DNA from: Agrypnia vestita | Lineage: Eukaryota > Arthropoda > Insecta > Trichoptera > Phryganeidae | NCBI GenBank assembly: GCA_016648135.1 | Contig: JADDOH010002555.1 | Coordinates: 1 to 64,000, forward strand | DNA: 64,000 bases | Reading direction: 5' to 3' | Shown: positions 30,601-43,006 of the stretch, one piece after another | How the letters are laid out: the number at the start of each line of letters is the position of its first letter | How positions within the stretch are numbered: the stretch's first letter is position 1 | Translations under genes and position numbers: made by a program | The notes under the pieces: model-generated | The model's input: the letters and a program-made list of their open reading frames with translations, nothing else | The model's database searches: none | What the model was told of the DNA's origin: nothing

Positions 30601-31217
30601 CGGGACCTCAACGGAGACGTCATCCCTCACCTTCTCTCTCTACCACAAGCAGCGCTAGTTCTGCGAGTGAAGGTAAAAAGGGTTTTGGAGGTAATAAATT
30701 TGGCGCAGCCTCACCCCAAGCCGTGCGTAAACTACTGGCTCTCTCTGAGCCAGCTAAAACTAGACCTCATCAACCCAGAGGGCCTCCTCCACCCTCCGGT
30801 CCATCTCCCTGCGCTCACCGTAGGGTGGGCTCCACCAGCAGCTCCGGATCCAGTTGCCACCTCCATCACCACCGTGCAGTACACGAGCGTTCACATTCTG
30901 ATACACCGACTCCTTTACCTTCTGTGGATCTATCGGCCGAGAGCAGTAGTGTGACCTCTCTAGTTAACCTTCCCTTGCGGAAGACGGGATCGGCCACCTC
31001 CAGCGACAGTGGGCACGGGTCGTGTATGGTGGTGCGACCTCCTCCACCCCCGCGCCTTCCTCCCCCCTACAATCTGGCAGCACAACTGGCTCGCCTGGAT
31101 CGACTGGACCGTCTAGGCCGAGCTCACAGTCACGAGGGTGTCACGCGGCCCTACGACGGCTACTACCACGGCCCTCCGGAAGATGATGATGAAGACCAGC
31201 AGGTCTCTGCTGTCTAG
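27666..31217 (+). CDS. Gef26: Rap guanine nucleotide exchange factor (PDZ-GEF)
   Basis: One uninterrupted 1183-codon frame encodes an orthologue of vertebrate RAPGEF2/6 and fly Gef26 (dizzy), which load Rap GTPases with GTP to control cell adhesion and shape. Domains in order: an acidic leader (LSGLLESIVDSDEEEDLEE); a degenerate cyclic-nucleotide-binding-like domain (about 105-215, VMVFAVVEKAGTVV and DSWSVLINGHVEV); RasGEF-N (about 240-355); a PDZ domain (about 366-440, loop GFGIFI); a Ras-association domain (about 580-665); and the catalytic RasGEF/CDC25 domain (about 690-890, ending [17 protein letters not shown], with NFNSMFAIISGL). The proline- and serine-rich tail ends in QQVSAV, matching the PDZ-binding end of RAPGEF2. 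The start is the first ATG after an in-frame stop, and the N-terminus fits the shorter vertebrate isoform that lacks an extra leading domain. Having all domains in one exon is unusual for this family. A splice acceptor at 27526 shows that the 5' UTR is spliced. Confidence 0.95.
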   Translation: MFRGRHSPELLQGAPHKCSHCSDTSSAYSGSDTMTSVHSSLELELEVDLSGLLESIVDSDEEEDLEESLDSLTVRDAVRECLEKDPSERTEDDLEILLEFTQHLKAFTNMTLTVRRALCSVMVFAVVEKAGTVVMNDGEEHDSWSVLINGHVEVQHPNGEIEHLHIGDSFGMAEATLEKLYHRGVMTTRCDDCQFVCITQTDYYRIQHQGEENTRRHEEGGQLVMITELRGDLQDGSRQGHVVIRGSAEQLMLQLIEENPCDTTYIEDFLLTHRTFIENPLIVAGQLLAWFEEPTVRDRVIRVVILWVNNHFTDFEMDPQMMDFLETFESRLERDKMEMQLRLLNFACSAKARTRSVTLSRSSRDEPLHFTILGGYERGFGIFILKVDKKTKAEDVGLKRGDQILDVNGQSFKHVSHAKAMEIITGSTHLCLSVKSNLLAFKQMLLLPENSPRQRGYKVSDMVRWQTDPRSRLSTVELLGDDPVTFAPTFQSPNKKPQPPVKKDSQKGFMTLGPKRRLQKALMKMNILPKNTISDGLPTDDSCLPNTDTLSKGNNTFYNSHSNPDLISICYEELQSSDYPEHVLKVYKADQTCKYLLVHKETTAHEVVMLTLQEFGITDPSSHFSLCEVSVSEGGIIKQHTLPDQLQNLAERIGLSSRYYLKTNGVTETLVPDDMVPELLRESVVHFLQLNAVEVAIQLTLQDFSIFRQIESTEYVDDLFELKSRYGIPMLAQFAELVNKEMFWVVTEVVKEQNIVRRSKIIKQFIKVARQCKECKNFNSMFAIISGLGHGAVSRLRLSWEKLSTKYQKLFFDLQELMDPSRNMSKYRQLVTCEQGRSPVIPFYPVVKKDLTFIHLGNDSRVEGLVNFEKLRMIAKEVRSLTNMCSSPHDLLTLLELSKQPPSTAMVALNQMTAGTTQQGQVTVKRRKKSTAAPNPKKMFEEAQMVRRVKAYLNKMQVETDEERLHALSAECEGSGLAAGPQRRRHPSPSLSTTSSASSASEGKKGFGGNKFGAASPQAVRKLLALSEPAKTRPHQPRGPPPPSGPSPCAHRRVGSTSSSGSSCHLHHHRAVHERSHSDTPTPLPSVDLSAESSSVTSLVNLPLRKTGSATSSDSGHGSCMVVRPPPPPRLPPPYNLAAQLARLDRLDRLGRAHSHEGVTRPYDGYYHGPPEDDDEDQQVSAV

Positions 31218-32043
31218 ATTGTACAGAAGAGCTTATATTTGATTAAAGATACCTTTACCAAAAACATTACATTCAATATTTCCTAACTCGGGAGATGAAA
31301 CATTGAGGCTTATGAATTCAGCAATATTCTTATATAAAATTATGCTGATTCTAGATTTTTGCAAGCTCACTTATAAACATCATTATGCGGAGACTCTTCT
31401 CATGCTGACCTGATCCTTGAATTAACCATCTACCTAATATTTATCTCCTTATAAAGCTGAATGAATCTGTTTTTTGAGTCATTGATTTCATCTCTTGAAT
31501 AAACGGAGTCCAGTGTATATTGGCGCACAGTTCGTATTTATTTCCACATTCTACGGCACATTTTGTATTTAATTCCGTGTCCTTATGTAATTTAGTTGTA
31601 CATAATAATTATTTTGCTTGTTGCATGAAATGTGGGGTTTTTACTATTTAAAAAAATGTATTCAAACATTAATCTGATAATATATAATGTTTGTATATTT
31701 TATGTATATTGTGTGAAATGCCGCGGTTGCTGTGGGTAACTTTAGCTATGGCACAATCCCGAAGATATGTTGTGTTTGAGTCAACCCCTAGAAATTTGTC
31801 AAAAATTAAAACAATTTAAATGTTTAGCTGTACTGCACAAACTCCTAGTACATTTTTTTCGTAACTTGAATCATAACCTCATTACGGTTAGGCCAACACT
31901 GTGTAACCTTGCCTGGTTTACATCTTTTCGATTGATATGAGTATGTATATGCGAAAATAAGATATTTCTGGTTGCCCTTTCTCTATTATTCTTTTTTAAC
32001 AATTGGCAGAGTTATTAGTTTATGTTATTATCATTTTTATAAA
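31218..32043 (+). other. 3' UTR of the RapGEF gene and following DNA
   Basis: AT-rich sequence after the TAG. The first good poly(A) signal is AATAAA at 31498-31503, about 280 bases after the stop. Further AATAAA motifs occur downstream, for example near 33118, so a longer 3' UTR is possible. Confidence 0.5.
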
Positions 32044-32045
32044 TA

Positions 32046-32533
32046 CAGTAGAACCTCGTTAATTTGAAATTCAGGGCACCCAAAAAAACATTTTGAATTA
32101 TGCCGAACCCTGTTAATTCGAAGTTCAAGGCACAAAAAATTGTGATTGTGTAATTAACAAGAGTCATAAAATCATGAAAAAAGCCATTGATTTTGTGAAA
32201 AATGTCTTTTTTTTTTTGCATATTTCATGAAGCTATTTTCAAAATGTAATATTGATTATGCTAATACAAAGCTGTGACACTTTATCACTTAAGTACCCGA
32301 TATTGACACATTTATTGTTCTCACTTATGATAAATTCGAAATATTTTTTTCAATTTTGTCAAATTTCAAAAAAAATAATTTTTATTATGTGAACTAAAAT
32401 GTATTGATTTATGACGCAAGGAGCTAAAAAATACTTCGAATTCTCCGAAAGGTTTTCGGACTTGTGGGCTTGAAAATTTTTGAATTATAGCAAATTTCGA
32501 ATTATCGGTGTTCGAATTAACAGGGTTTTACAG
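32046..32533. mobile_element. pogo/Tigger-type MITE
   Basis: The left end CAGTAGAACCTCGTTAATT and the right end, read inward, CTGTAAAACCCTGTTAATT are flanked by TA on both sides. The subterminal ACCCTGTTAATTCGAAGTTC and TTCGAATTATCGG repeat the terminal motif. This is the standard layout of pogo/Tigger elements. Interior about 440 bp, no transposase. One-sided ends of a similar type occur near 39765-39790 and 40640-40660. Confidence 0.85.
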
Positions 32534-32535
32534 TA

Positions 32536-33964
32536 TTAAGTAAAGAGTTTGTTTACACCACTTAGACACATATCAACATGTTTTCATTTTCTCTTCGTAA
32601 CTTCTTCGATGTCGATATTGTATCTAAGAAAGTGGTGTCAATAAAGTTATTTGTTTTTAATTAATTAATTATGTCACCACGAAATGAAAACCAACCTTTA
32701 GAAGAACTGTTCTTCCAAAATTTTATAAATATGTATATGTAGACGAACACACCTTGTAAAAAAAATGCAGACGTACTAAATGGATGATCCTTTACATATG
32801 ATTCACATTGTGGGTAAAATCACACTTGTTTATATATTTTTAATATGCAATGAAACCTTGATTGATTGTATTAAAAGTAAGATGTATATTTTTATATACT
32901 ATGTTATAATTATTGCCCTGACAAACCTGTTCCGTGCGCAAGTCTTTCATTCAAGACGTGCTCCGTCGTGTATAAAAAACGCTGGCCCGGAACAGATTAA
33001 GTTAATTGTAATAAAAAAATGTGAGATGAGAGAGTAATATAGTGTATTTAAGTCTCAGAGATTTGGGTGTAATGAATGGTGTGCAGCTATTGGTCATTCT
33101 ATTTTGTATACAAAATGCAATAAATAACGTATATTCAGGTCTGTCAAGATAAATCTCATCTGTGTACATGCACTCTATACCAATTTAGAACTACTGTAAG
33201 CAGTGAGTACTTTTCATGATTCGACTATGGGAATGCTTGTGGTTCCAAAATTGAGAATTAGAATATCTGGAAATTATTTTTAGATTAGATTTGGAAGCCA
33301 TTATTAAATCAATATTTTTCAGTTAACACTTTTCTTAGTGCAAACACCGATGAAGCTCAGTTATACACTATTTCTTTTAAATTTTGTTAAAAGATTCTAA
33401 ATCATATAACCTTGATTTTTGAAAATCATTTTTACAATATTTTTTTACTACGTAGTGTGGGTTCGTATTCTGTGCAGTTTAAAAATGAAAATTCTACTTA
33501 GAGAAATAAGTTTTGCGATTTTTTAGGTCTTTTATGAAAAAAAATGAGTGAAAGCAATTACTTGAAGAATGATTAATGAAGGTTTCACTGTATTTGAATT
33601 TATGTAGAAATCACCTGTACTATGATTGTACCTACACACAAATCATTATTTATAAAAATCGATGCTATTTTTTAGCATCTCAGAACATCATACTTCGGAA
33701 TTGAAATTCTGAAATAAAAAGAGTTATAATCACTACTTGTCTGCTGAACACACTTGGTAATTTTTTTATTCCTTGAAGAGAATAATTAATAAGTTAAAAC
33801 GATTTGTATATTAAAAAATTTTGATCTTAGTAAAATATATAAATTAAGAGTTTAGTCACCTATTTGATGTGGTAGAAACTTTTCGGAATCAAATCTAATA
33901 AATTTATTTTGATTGATATTATTTTTTGTCTAATATAATCATTAAAAGTTAATTATTCCCAAGC
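32536..33964. other. AT-rich intergenic DNA
   Basis: No gene or repeat could be supported. The open frame at 32780-33037 (+, 85 codons) has no recognisable motif. Confidence 0.4.
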
Positions 33965-34008
33965 ATTTGTTTGCCTGGAGGCAAATATTTGTTTGCCTGG
34001 AGGCAAAT
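33965..34008. repeat. Two perfect 22-bp tandem units
   Basis: ATTTGTTTGCCTGGAGGCAA followed by AT is present twice head to tail (33965-33986, 33987-34008). Each unit includes the palindrome TTTGCCTGGAGGCAAA. Confidence 0.9.
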
Positions 34009-37000
34009 TCCTTGAAGACATTTTAAATGTCATATAATAACGCTAACCCAAAAAAATAATTCTAATTGAAATAGTTACGTCATTCGTCAGATAAATTACC
34101 AAGATTACAGTTACTTTGTGTCAAATATTATGTAAAATGGGATCATTGGCATCATTTTATCCAAATCTCTTGAGTTATTTCTTTAATAAATCCTCTTTTT
34201 TTGCTTTCTATGATTTTTTGTAATTAACCGATCGTATGCCGCCCGTACGTAATACGGAATGTAAGTTGTTTGCTGCGCAATTTTGCACGCTATTGCTATT
34301 TTTAGACACTTTTTTGTGATGGTTTATATTCACGTAAAAATCAACAATAATCGCTAAGAAGTTGCAGTTTCGGTTTCTCAATATACAGACTTCAATAATT
34401 ACTTGTACAATATTACTTATTCATTAATTATGAAAATAAATAACGAAATTTACGCCCATGTTTATCAAATAAAACCATTGAAGCAATAACACTAAAGATA
34501 TTGTATTTCAATATTTTCATTCTAAATATATCAAAGAATATAAAAATACTTTTATATTTAAAAGTATTTTTATTTAATAAATAAAAAGACTTTTTTATTT
34601 TAAAAAAAATACTTTTTTTAACAGATAAATAACACAATGATGACATTTGGAATGATTTTTTTGTCCGGTTAATGCGGCAAATGAGGTTACTTGACAAATA
34701 GAACTCGTTCATTCATTCAAAAACTTGAAATACAACCAATAATAAGCTTTAAAAACCCGTAAATAAATAGAGGTAAAATAGGTAAATTCGCATGCATGTC
34801 TGGAGATTGCATATCTCAGCTCCGGCATATAGAGGGTACAAAAATAGTTGCGTAGATCTACGCTCCGGCATACGACGGGGTTAAAAGAGTTGCCTTTGTA
34901 TAAGAGTTCTAATGATAGTCACTTTTAAAATACTACATACACTGTTTAGATGCAAACAAGTCTGAATAGATATCTGAATCCTGCAGAATACACTTTCTTT
35001 AAGTATTTAAGATATTATGTTATGTACATGATGATTTGGTTTTAAAATATTTGTCTGAAGACGCTCTCTATATTGCTATAATTATATAAAAGACTTGGAT
35101 TTGCTATAAGTTATGTTTATATCAAAATTGTTAATAGTATAGAGAATCTGATCCTTTATTTTTGTTTGGTACACAAAATATTGTATTTTTTAATATTTAT
35201 TTTATTATCACATTTGACGACACAGATTTCTTTATTTGACTTCCTGGTTGAAGCATTTAATTGTTTAGTAATAAAGTTTTAAATAAAACAGTACTCTCGA
35301 TTTAATAAATTTATTATTATTTGGGGAATATTAGTTGAATTTTGGGCGAATACAATATTTTACGTGATTTGTTTAAATGCAATCATTTGTCTATGTATGC
35401 TGTCTTTCCCAAAATAATGTGAAGCAATACTAGTATGAAAAGTGTAAAACGGAATAAGATCTGGTCAAGAACACATCCAATCTTATTCTTATAAACACAA
35501 AACGTAATTTGTGTCGTTTTGTCTGTCATTGTGTAACTTCAAATGTCTGCTTGGGGGTTGATTTATAATTTGAAAAATAATTTTGGATGTAAATACAAAA
35601 CATCAGTTCTCTTTACCATATATGTATATAAAACAGACTTAAGAGATGCATTAAAACATAGTCTACCACAGTCCAAATGAAAGAAACGTGATCTGTGAGG
35701 ATATTTATCTGTAGAATTGAGATCAAGGGAAATTTAAAACTGAATTTAAATATATATCATTTAAACAATTGAATTAGCTGGAGACTAATAATAAAATTTG
35801 AAAAAGTGTTTGGAATATATAGGGCCATATGTTAAGGTACCCAGTGAAGCGTTTTGATTGAAAATCCAAAGATTTATAGTTTACGTAGATAGTATATCAA
35901 TGTGTATAATTATTAACTGTATTTTATTGATTTACCCAGTTTTTCAATGGGAACTATGACTTTTAATCAACCATCAATATATGGTTTGCGATTACTGAGC
36001 TTTCCGATGTGGTACATTTGTGACTCGTGTACATTTCGTTTTGTAATACTTTCAGTTTTCTTATATCCATAGGTAGAGATGTAATAAACGAGTAGTAGCG
36101 ACCACATCTCTTAACTCCTGTTGAAAACCTGGGTTGATGCGTTACCCTGTGAACTCACCAACCTCGTGTTGGCTTGTATATTAGCTGTGCAAAATGTATT
36201 TTATTAAATAAGAGGATTTTTTATTTTATTTATATTAACATTTTATGTGTTGACTTGGCATCAGAATGGCGTCTTTGGTCGCCAAGCTTATTCTGCTGAC
36301 TTCGAACAAATAGTTTAATTTTATTTGGTTAATCGGAATTATTTTATAAATGTCTTGTATATACTTGCACTCAGTCTTAAGTTCTGACTCGTAAGATTAC
36401 ATTTGTTACTAGTAATAAGATACAGTTCAAAACTAAAATATAGGTATGTAATTATAATCATCATTGAGGTTTTGTGTGTCCCGATGTTTAAATAATTAAA
36501 AACCATTCATTAAGGATGATGGCAATATGACAGTCGCAGGCGAGTTGCAATTGTATGTATGGAATTCTTGGGTAAGTTATTGTGGGTATTTATTGTCTTT
36601 TCTTAAAATTTAATGTATTTTCAAATTAGATCATTTTTAATGAGTTAATTAGGTTTCATTTTTGATAATCACTTTATAGATGTTCGCAGAGGAAAAAATC
36701 TGTTTTTTTTAATGCTGCGACATTATCAAAGTGATAATCCTTATATTGGAATTCAATTTTGATGATGACGTGTCACCACCATATGATATTTAGGATGTTT
36801 TTATTTTAGAGGTATAGAACTTTTAAATGAAATAAAACACATAACAATCATAGTATTGGCTTAATTGGAAAGGTAATTTTATGTCATTAGTCTTTAAATA
36901 TAGGGTGTTTTGACAGTTGATTAGTGCTCAGTTTGTTTTGCCATTTCACCACTAATAGACTTACGCCAAAACAACATTTGCTAATTGCGCAAATTTATTT

Positions 37001-37739
37001 AAAAAATTGTAGTATGGTAATCATAAACACTAATGGCATAAAATTATCATTCCGATAAAGCCAATACCATAGGGGTTACAACTGTGTTATGTGTTTCATT
37101 TAATTTTTAAGTAAAAAATCATCCTGCCTGTATCATACCTAATATAATATAATCCGATACAAAATAAACAATAAATATAAAACGAATGTTATAAACTTAT
37201 TCAAAAACCATATCACAGTTCTTCGTGATAAAGCTGCATCAAATTTTTTTTTCAGGGTCTGCATTGCATAAATATCTACAATATGTTTAAAATACACACA
37301 TAAAGAGTTCGATAAAACTTTTTTATATTTTAATTTGATTCGATAATTTTAATTGATATAGTTTGAACATCGGCATGCGAGCCACAATGTATTGAAAAAA
37401 TATTTAAAAATCTGTGAAATAAATTATAATATTTAAGAATCTCTGTTGAAACTAGAATAGGTTAGAGAATAAGTTTGAACTATTCCAAGCACTTAAGTAT
37501 TGTTTCACAGCGTCACTTACTCCAACTGTCATTTTTATATTGTAAAAACAAATTTATCTATCAACATAAAGTATTTATGAAAATAAAAGATTCTATATGT
37601 AATAAGTGTGACTTTATTTTTATTTTATGTATTAAGTTTTGCTCTTTGTCAGTACAATATATCAGTAATAAATGCAAGGTTTTCAATTATATTACATGTG
37701 AAAAGTAACTCCTCTCCACTAGTGAAGGTTAAACCATAG
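34009..37739. other. Long AT-rich intergenic stretch
   Basis: Nothing coding was found on either strand. At 34790-34880 CTCCGGCATA occurs twice about 60 bp apart, possibly a decayed repeat. Confidence 0.4.
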
Positions 37740-37915
37740 TTTTAACCAATTACACATGGTGCAGATATTTGAGATTTTTATCTGATTCTGTTGATGATTG
37801 ATAATTGAGAAGTAACTGTTGTCTAGTGCCGATGGTTGCCCGTCGAATTGCAAAAAATCAGTTACCAATCATTGATTTAAATCAGATACAAATCTCAAAT
37901 AACGGTTAGTGTCTT
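37740..37915. repeat. Foldback-like repeat, copy 1
   Basis: GAGATTTTTATCTGATTC near the left and AATCAGATACAAATCTC near the right are inverted. The core GCCCGTCGAATTGCAAAAAA, TCAGTTACCAATCAT occurs in reverse orientation at 48060-48140. It is a small non-coding element. Confidence 0.6.
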
Positions 37916-38347
37916 CCTTCCGGGGTTGCCAGGAAGATTCTTCTTGCTATTCGTTTCTCTGGCATTCTTAGCACATGTTAGTGTGTCACCTGTTAAAATA
38001 CCATCATTTCTCGATACAGGCAGATGTTCAAAAATATTTACATTCCCGAAACTCATAGCATTATTTTGAAGATCCGCAGTATGAAAAGAATATTTTTCTC
38101 TGAAATAAGTCTGTTTTATATCAAATTATATCAATCGTGCGTCACCTCTCAAAATAAAAATCTACGAATGATGTGCTAGCTTATTCAAGATTAATCAGTT
38201 CATCAAGTCCACCTTTTTTTAAAACACCTCTCTATGAAGATTCCACATTGCGATAATATTCAAACTAAGCTAAGCACTTGATCTAAAAAAAACCAAATAG
38301 AATTATCCTGATAATCTTATGACCAAGATTAAATTCCAGACCTTCTG

Positions 38348-38353
38348 TTTATT
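38348..38353 (-). terminator. Candidate poly(A) signal of DPH5
   Basis: AATAAA on the minus strand, about 170 bases after the DPH5 stop codon. Confidence 0.4.
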
Positions 38354-38520
38354 AAGTGAGTATATATTAACACTAAACCAAGGAAGCATGTACACATGTA
38401 AGTATGCCATCTAAAAATGTGATTTAAAATGCACAATTATTCAAGTCTATTAAAAAATAAAACCTGGTTAGTTGAATGCGACAATTTAATTCATGTTTCA
38501 CTTCAAAAGGCCTATGATTA

Positions 38521-41500
38521 TTATTTGAACAGAAATAAGAAATCCTCCTCAAGCGGGTGTAAAACCTTAGCGGGAAGCACTAGGCTGTGTAAGGGTTTAC
38601 CCAAGTCCATAGTGCTCATTTCTAGTAATGAACAAACTTTAATCTTCTGTTCGGGTGATCCCACCCTCGCTACGCCAATCACCAGAGTTGCTGGTGTGAT
38701 ATCTGAAAATTAACAAATCAAATTATTATTATATATATATATTACTTTAGGTTCCTTTAACTATAGTATATTACTCTTGATTTTAACATAAATACAATCA
38801 CAATAATCGGTCTAGTGATATTAATGTATCAATTAACCGATTCCATCTGGAAAAAAAGGATTACAAGTTAAAAAAAAAAAAAATTCTTAAAGATAACATC
38901 ACTAAGGTTTTTATACATACTCGTTTTATCACATTACCACTATATTTTTTTTTTACTATAACCATTTCTTTCGACTTGTCATACTAAGAAATATTACCCA
39001 AGGACAATGATTATAAATTAAAATACTGAACTTACATTGGGGTTTTTTATTTCATATTTCAATAGATTTTATAGCCGAAGGTAAAAAAACAATATAATAT
39101 AATATCAATAAACTGAATGAAGAACATATTTGAAAATAAACATCATTGCGAGCGTGGATCCGTGCTCAATGAGGCAAGGTGATTTGAACACAAATTTAGA
39201 GTGAACCAAGCTTTATTGAAAAGATTTCCTTCCAAAATCATAATCTATATAAGTCTTTTGTGCGATAGTGATAAGCAATAAATGTGAATAAAAAAAAATA
39301 TCAATAACCGAAAACAAGGCTCGCGCACTACCAACGGACACAGAACTTTTATGTGAATTTATATCATTTTTTAATAAGTCCAAATAAATAAAAAATCAAA
39401 ATAATAAAAATACAAAATAAACAACAACTTTTATACCTTTATCAGCAATTACTTCAATAAACAATAAAAAGCCGTCGCACACCTTTCGCACCAATCATAG
39501 AAAAAATGGTTTACTCTTAGTTCATTCTAAGAAGAACTTTTTTACACCGTTCTGATTGTACATTTTATACACCTTCATTCGTTTAGTAAAAATACACGCA
39601 AAGGGATTTTGAACTTTATTCCGTAATATTATAATAGATAAAAGGAAAAAATGCACACGGGCGTAGGAGCGCGGATCTGCGCTGTGGCAGTTTACGGTGG
39701 TAGCGCTAATCCGCGCTCCAGCATCCAGCTCCAGCAAAGGTTAAAAATTTTGAATTGTGGTGAATCAAATTATCGGGATTTTACTGTATTTCATGATCCA
39801 ATTTGTACATTTGAGTTACATAATTGTTATATCAATAAAAAAATATATGAAGAGAAAATGTATTTCAATAGGTGTCGGATAATGAAATTATAAAATAAGC
39901 TGGTGCTCCAATTTATTTTATTTTCTATTTTTTTATTTTATTTGGGAAACATACAGTACAATTTTAATTTTTTTTATATAATGTCAAAAAAATATTTGTG
40001 AATATGACCAGTAAAGTTTCCTCGAAGCTGGTAATAAAAAATAAAAAAACTAAATAAAAAACAATGATAAAGAATATGTGATAAATAATAAATATTTCAA
40101 AGATTTAAATTATGATAATGCATAAAATGGGAGGGGTGGGGAGAGGGAGGGAATGGTATTCAATCAAAGAAGTATCAAATCAATAGTCATAAATGAGATT
40201 ACGGAGTTTCATTTTAAATAAACGCAAATTGTCAGTAAAAATGTCTAGATTTTTTGTAGAATTTAACATATTGTATTTTGAGGTGCAACGAATTACAAAG
40301 CAGTTTTTTAAGTAGTTAGTCCTACCAAAGTTTGCGTAAAATAAATTATTTGAAATTATTTATGCACAAGATGATGATGATGAGGTGGTCGCAACTGCTC
40401 CATGGGATTCACCAGAAATGCCATCAAGAGTATTTAATTGTACATGCAGTGTGCAAAGATATGGTGCAAAATGAGAATGAGGGACAAAGTTTATACTTTT
40501 TTTTTAAATAAGTGCCCAAGAACATGTTCTTATGTGTATGCAATTTGCTTTATTAAATATAAAGAGGTTGGTGTCAGCATTCTGTATTCTGGAAAATCGG
40601 ATAATCCGACACTGTCCTGCAAAGAGTTTGTCGGATAATCGAGACCCTACTGTATATATAAAATAATATAATTTTTATTTATACCTGATGGTTCATTTTC
40701 TCTTTTCCTATTTTCAATGATTTCCAGTAACTGTTTGGATGCTTCTGATACGGACATAAATCTCGGGTCCATATATGTTCTCACTTTCTTGGTTAAACTC
40801 TCCTCTGTAGGCTCTTTGACCTTTATATCTGAAAACAATAAATTATTACATAATTTCTAAGTAAAGTTATATCTTCAATCTCTGATGCGCAATTTAATGT
40901 GCATGTATGGGGGAGTAAAATTATTTTCACATTTGGCACCTTTTCATGAGATGAGTTGATTAATACATAATAATTTAACTAACACACTTTAAAATATATG
41001 CATCACAGAGTATAAAATTGGACAGAGTAAACCCCTTTTTAGGTGAGAGGATTAAGACACAGCAGAAGTATGTCCCCCCTTGCGTACATCTAAGACATTT
41101 ATAATGCAGTAAAAGTATTTATTCTTGCATAATTAAATCTCGTAGTAAGCAAAAAGATATTTTTACAACAGACTTTAAATTTTTTTAAATTTCATTCCAA
41201 ACGTCTTTTTGTAATAAAGCGTGGCTTTGTTACTAAGATATTATACTTTTTAAAAATATTTAGCTTGACCTCATAATAATTTTTCAAAATTTACAAGCCC
41301 GTAGTAATTTCTTTAAACCAGTCAAACGGATTTGGAAGCAGCCGTAGAACCAGATCGCGTACCAAGAAATTTACGTTAGTTCAAGTCTATATATTTTAGT
41401 GGTCTATGGTGTGTTTAATATATTCCTTATTTTTTTTTTACACAAAATTACGTTATATGATTGACTTTTAAAATCTATTCTTTGAATCTGAGTGTCTGTG

Positions 41501-43006
41501 AAGTCAAGAAAGGAATACATTGCTCACTAAAATAGCCTAGAATCATTAAGAAAATAAAACATTTTAACATTTAATAAAGGTTAACATAATAGAGAATTAC
41601 GGCCTATTCGTACCAAATAATTATTTGCGTAATCAAGGTCATGCATTATTCCATGCCTCAAAATGTAGATTGGATGTAATAAATAGGCACACCATAAGCG
41701 TATTGTGCAACATAAAATAAACAGCGATCATATTATTGATGTAATGAATAATAGCATTAAAAGTCTCAGATGGAAGATCGATTCTATATAAAGTACTTAT
41801 TGCATGGTAAATGGAGCAATCAGACATGCAATTATTAAAAAAATACAATGTTACTTTAGTTTAACTATTTAAAATATTTTTAATACTCTGACAAATTTGT
41901 TAAAAAGTTAATTACCTAATAAACACAATGTGTGCAAACCCCTCGTGTAATTTGACAAGATCTTTTCAAAAAAACTGTCCGGTTTCCACGTATCTGTCCA
42001 ATAAGGAATGGATATAGTTTCTCCAAAGCTATAAAGTTGCAACCCACAGCAACCGACGGCGTTAAGGATGGAGGCATTGTGAACTACCTAGAATTTGTTT
42101 AAAAAACATAATAAAAAAGTGTGTAACAAAATGTAAAAATGTCTTTTTATAATTTATAGTTTGTTAATTTGCAAAAAGATATTTTTCTGCTCTTCTTCCT
42201 AAGCGTAATGTAATTATAATTTTCTGTATTTTCTTGAATAACATCTAAATGTATGTTGTTAACATTTCATTTTTTGAATCCCATTTCGTACATGTATCAG
42301 CAAGGACTATCTTTTTTAGCAGAAAATATAATAATAAATAAATAATAATAAACTAGTAAATAATATTCATGTTGGATAAAATCAAATTTGAAAAAACAAA
42401 TTCAATAAAAATATTGTCTTGGAAGTATGGGTATTATTTTATATTATTATAACTGGAAGAACCTGAAAAGGAATGTTTAGATCTTTGGCCCTCAAAAGCA
42501 TATCAGTATGTGTTGTAGCTCCGAGCGGATCTCCAACTACCAGAAGCGCTACATCTTTCTCCAAGGCTCCTACTAGTAAATCCATTGTGCCACTTTCACA
42601 CATTTCTCTATCAGCAATAATTAATTCCTTGCCATAAAACTCTTCCTATGAAAACAAAAATTAATTCATGTTATATATATGTTGAATGTTAATCATAGGT
42701 AGGTAAGTTCATTTCATAAACACATTATTTTACATTTCCCGCCAAATAATTAAAACAAACTTAATTGTAAACAATTTAAGGCCAAATCAAATGAAAAAAC
42801 ATATTAATATCGTTGTGAATCAGATGTCAATTATGATACACGTATAAAAAAACTAAATATACAAAACTTACTAGTGATTCTTTGCCTACTGTTAGAATTG
42901 AGGTGTACGCTTCTAAATAAACACGATGACATTTTTTAATAATTTCCAGACCCTTAACAGTTATATCTTTTGCATCTCCGAGACCCAATCCTATTAGATA
43001 AAACAT
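38521..43006 (-). CDS. DPH5: Diphthine methyl ester synthase
   Basis: Five minus-strand exons give a complete 271-residue protein: 43006-42872, 42645-42463, 42087-41916, 40828-40685 and 38702-38521. All introns are GT...AG and the phases agree. The sequence starts [19 protein letters not shown], the N-terminal tetrapyrrole-methylase-type fold, and continues with [22 protein letters not shown] (cofactor-binding loop), [33 protein letters not shown], and the C-terminal [15 protein letters not shown] and [17 protein letters not shown]5 uses S-adenosylmethionine to methylate the histidine-derived intermediate on elongation factor 2, in the second stage of diphthamide synthesis, in the cytosol. 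The length is close to human DPH5 (285). Intron 4 (38703-40684) is the longest and holds small repeats. All catalytic-looking segments are intact, so I expect a working gene. The ATG used is the first codon of the conserved start. Confidence 0.96.
39648..39735. repeat. GC-rich hairpin in DPH5 intron 4
   Basis: GGAGCGCGGATCTGCGCT and AGCGCTAATCCGCGCTCC form imperfect arms around a 19-base centre. It stands out from AT-rich surroundings. Just downstream, AAATTATCGGGATTTTACTG (about 39765) is like the end of a pogo-type element. Confidence 0.65.
40960..41395 (+). repeat. Unclassified dispersed repeat, copy 1
   Basis: It shares an ordered set of segments with 44830-45780: AGTATTTATTCTTG, AACGTCTTTTTGTAATA, AAGCGTGGCTTTGTTACTAA, TTTACAAGCCCGTAGTAATT and ACCAAGAAATTTACG. 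It lies in intron 3 of DPH5. No coding frame. Confidence 0.6.

Noticed and set aside
37475..37708. 77-codon cysteine-containing frame as a small secreted protein
   Set aside because: No signal-peptide-like start and no motif; AT-rich chance frame.
38703..40684. Retained coding sequence in DPH5 intron 4
   Set aside because: Exon 4 and exon 5 join in phase across GT...AG and give the conserved ending; the intron holds stops and repeats.
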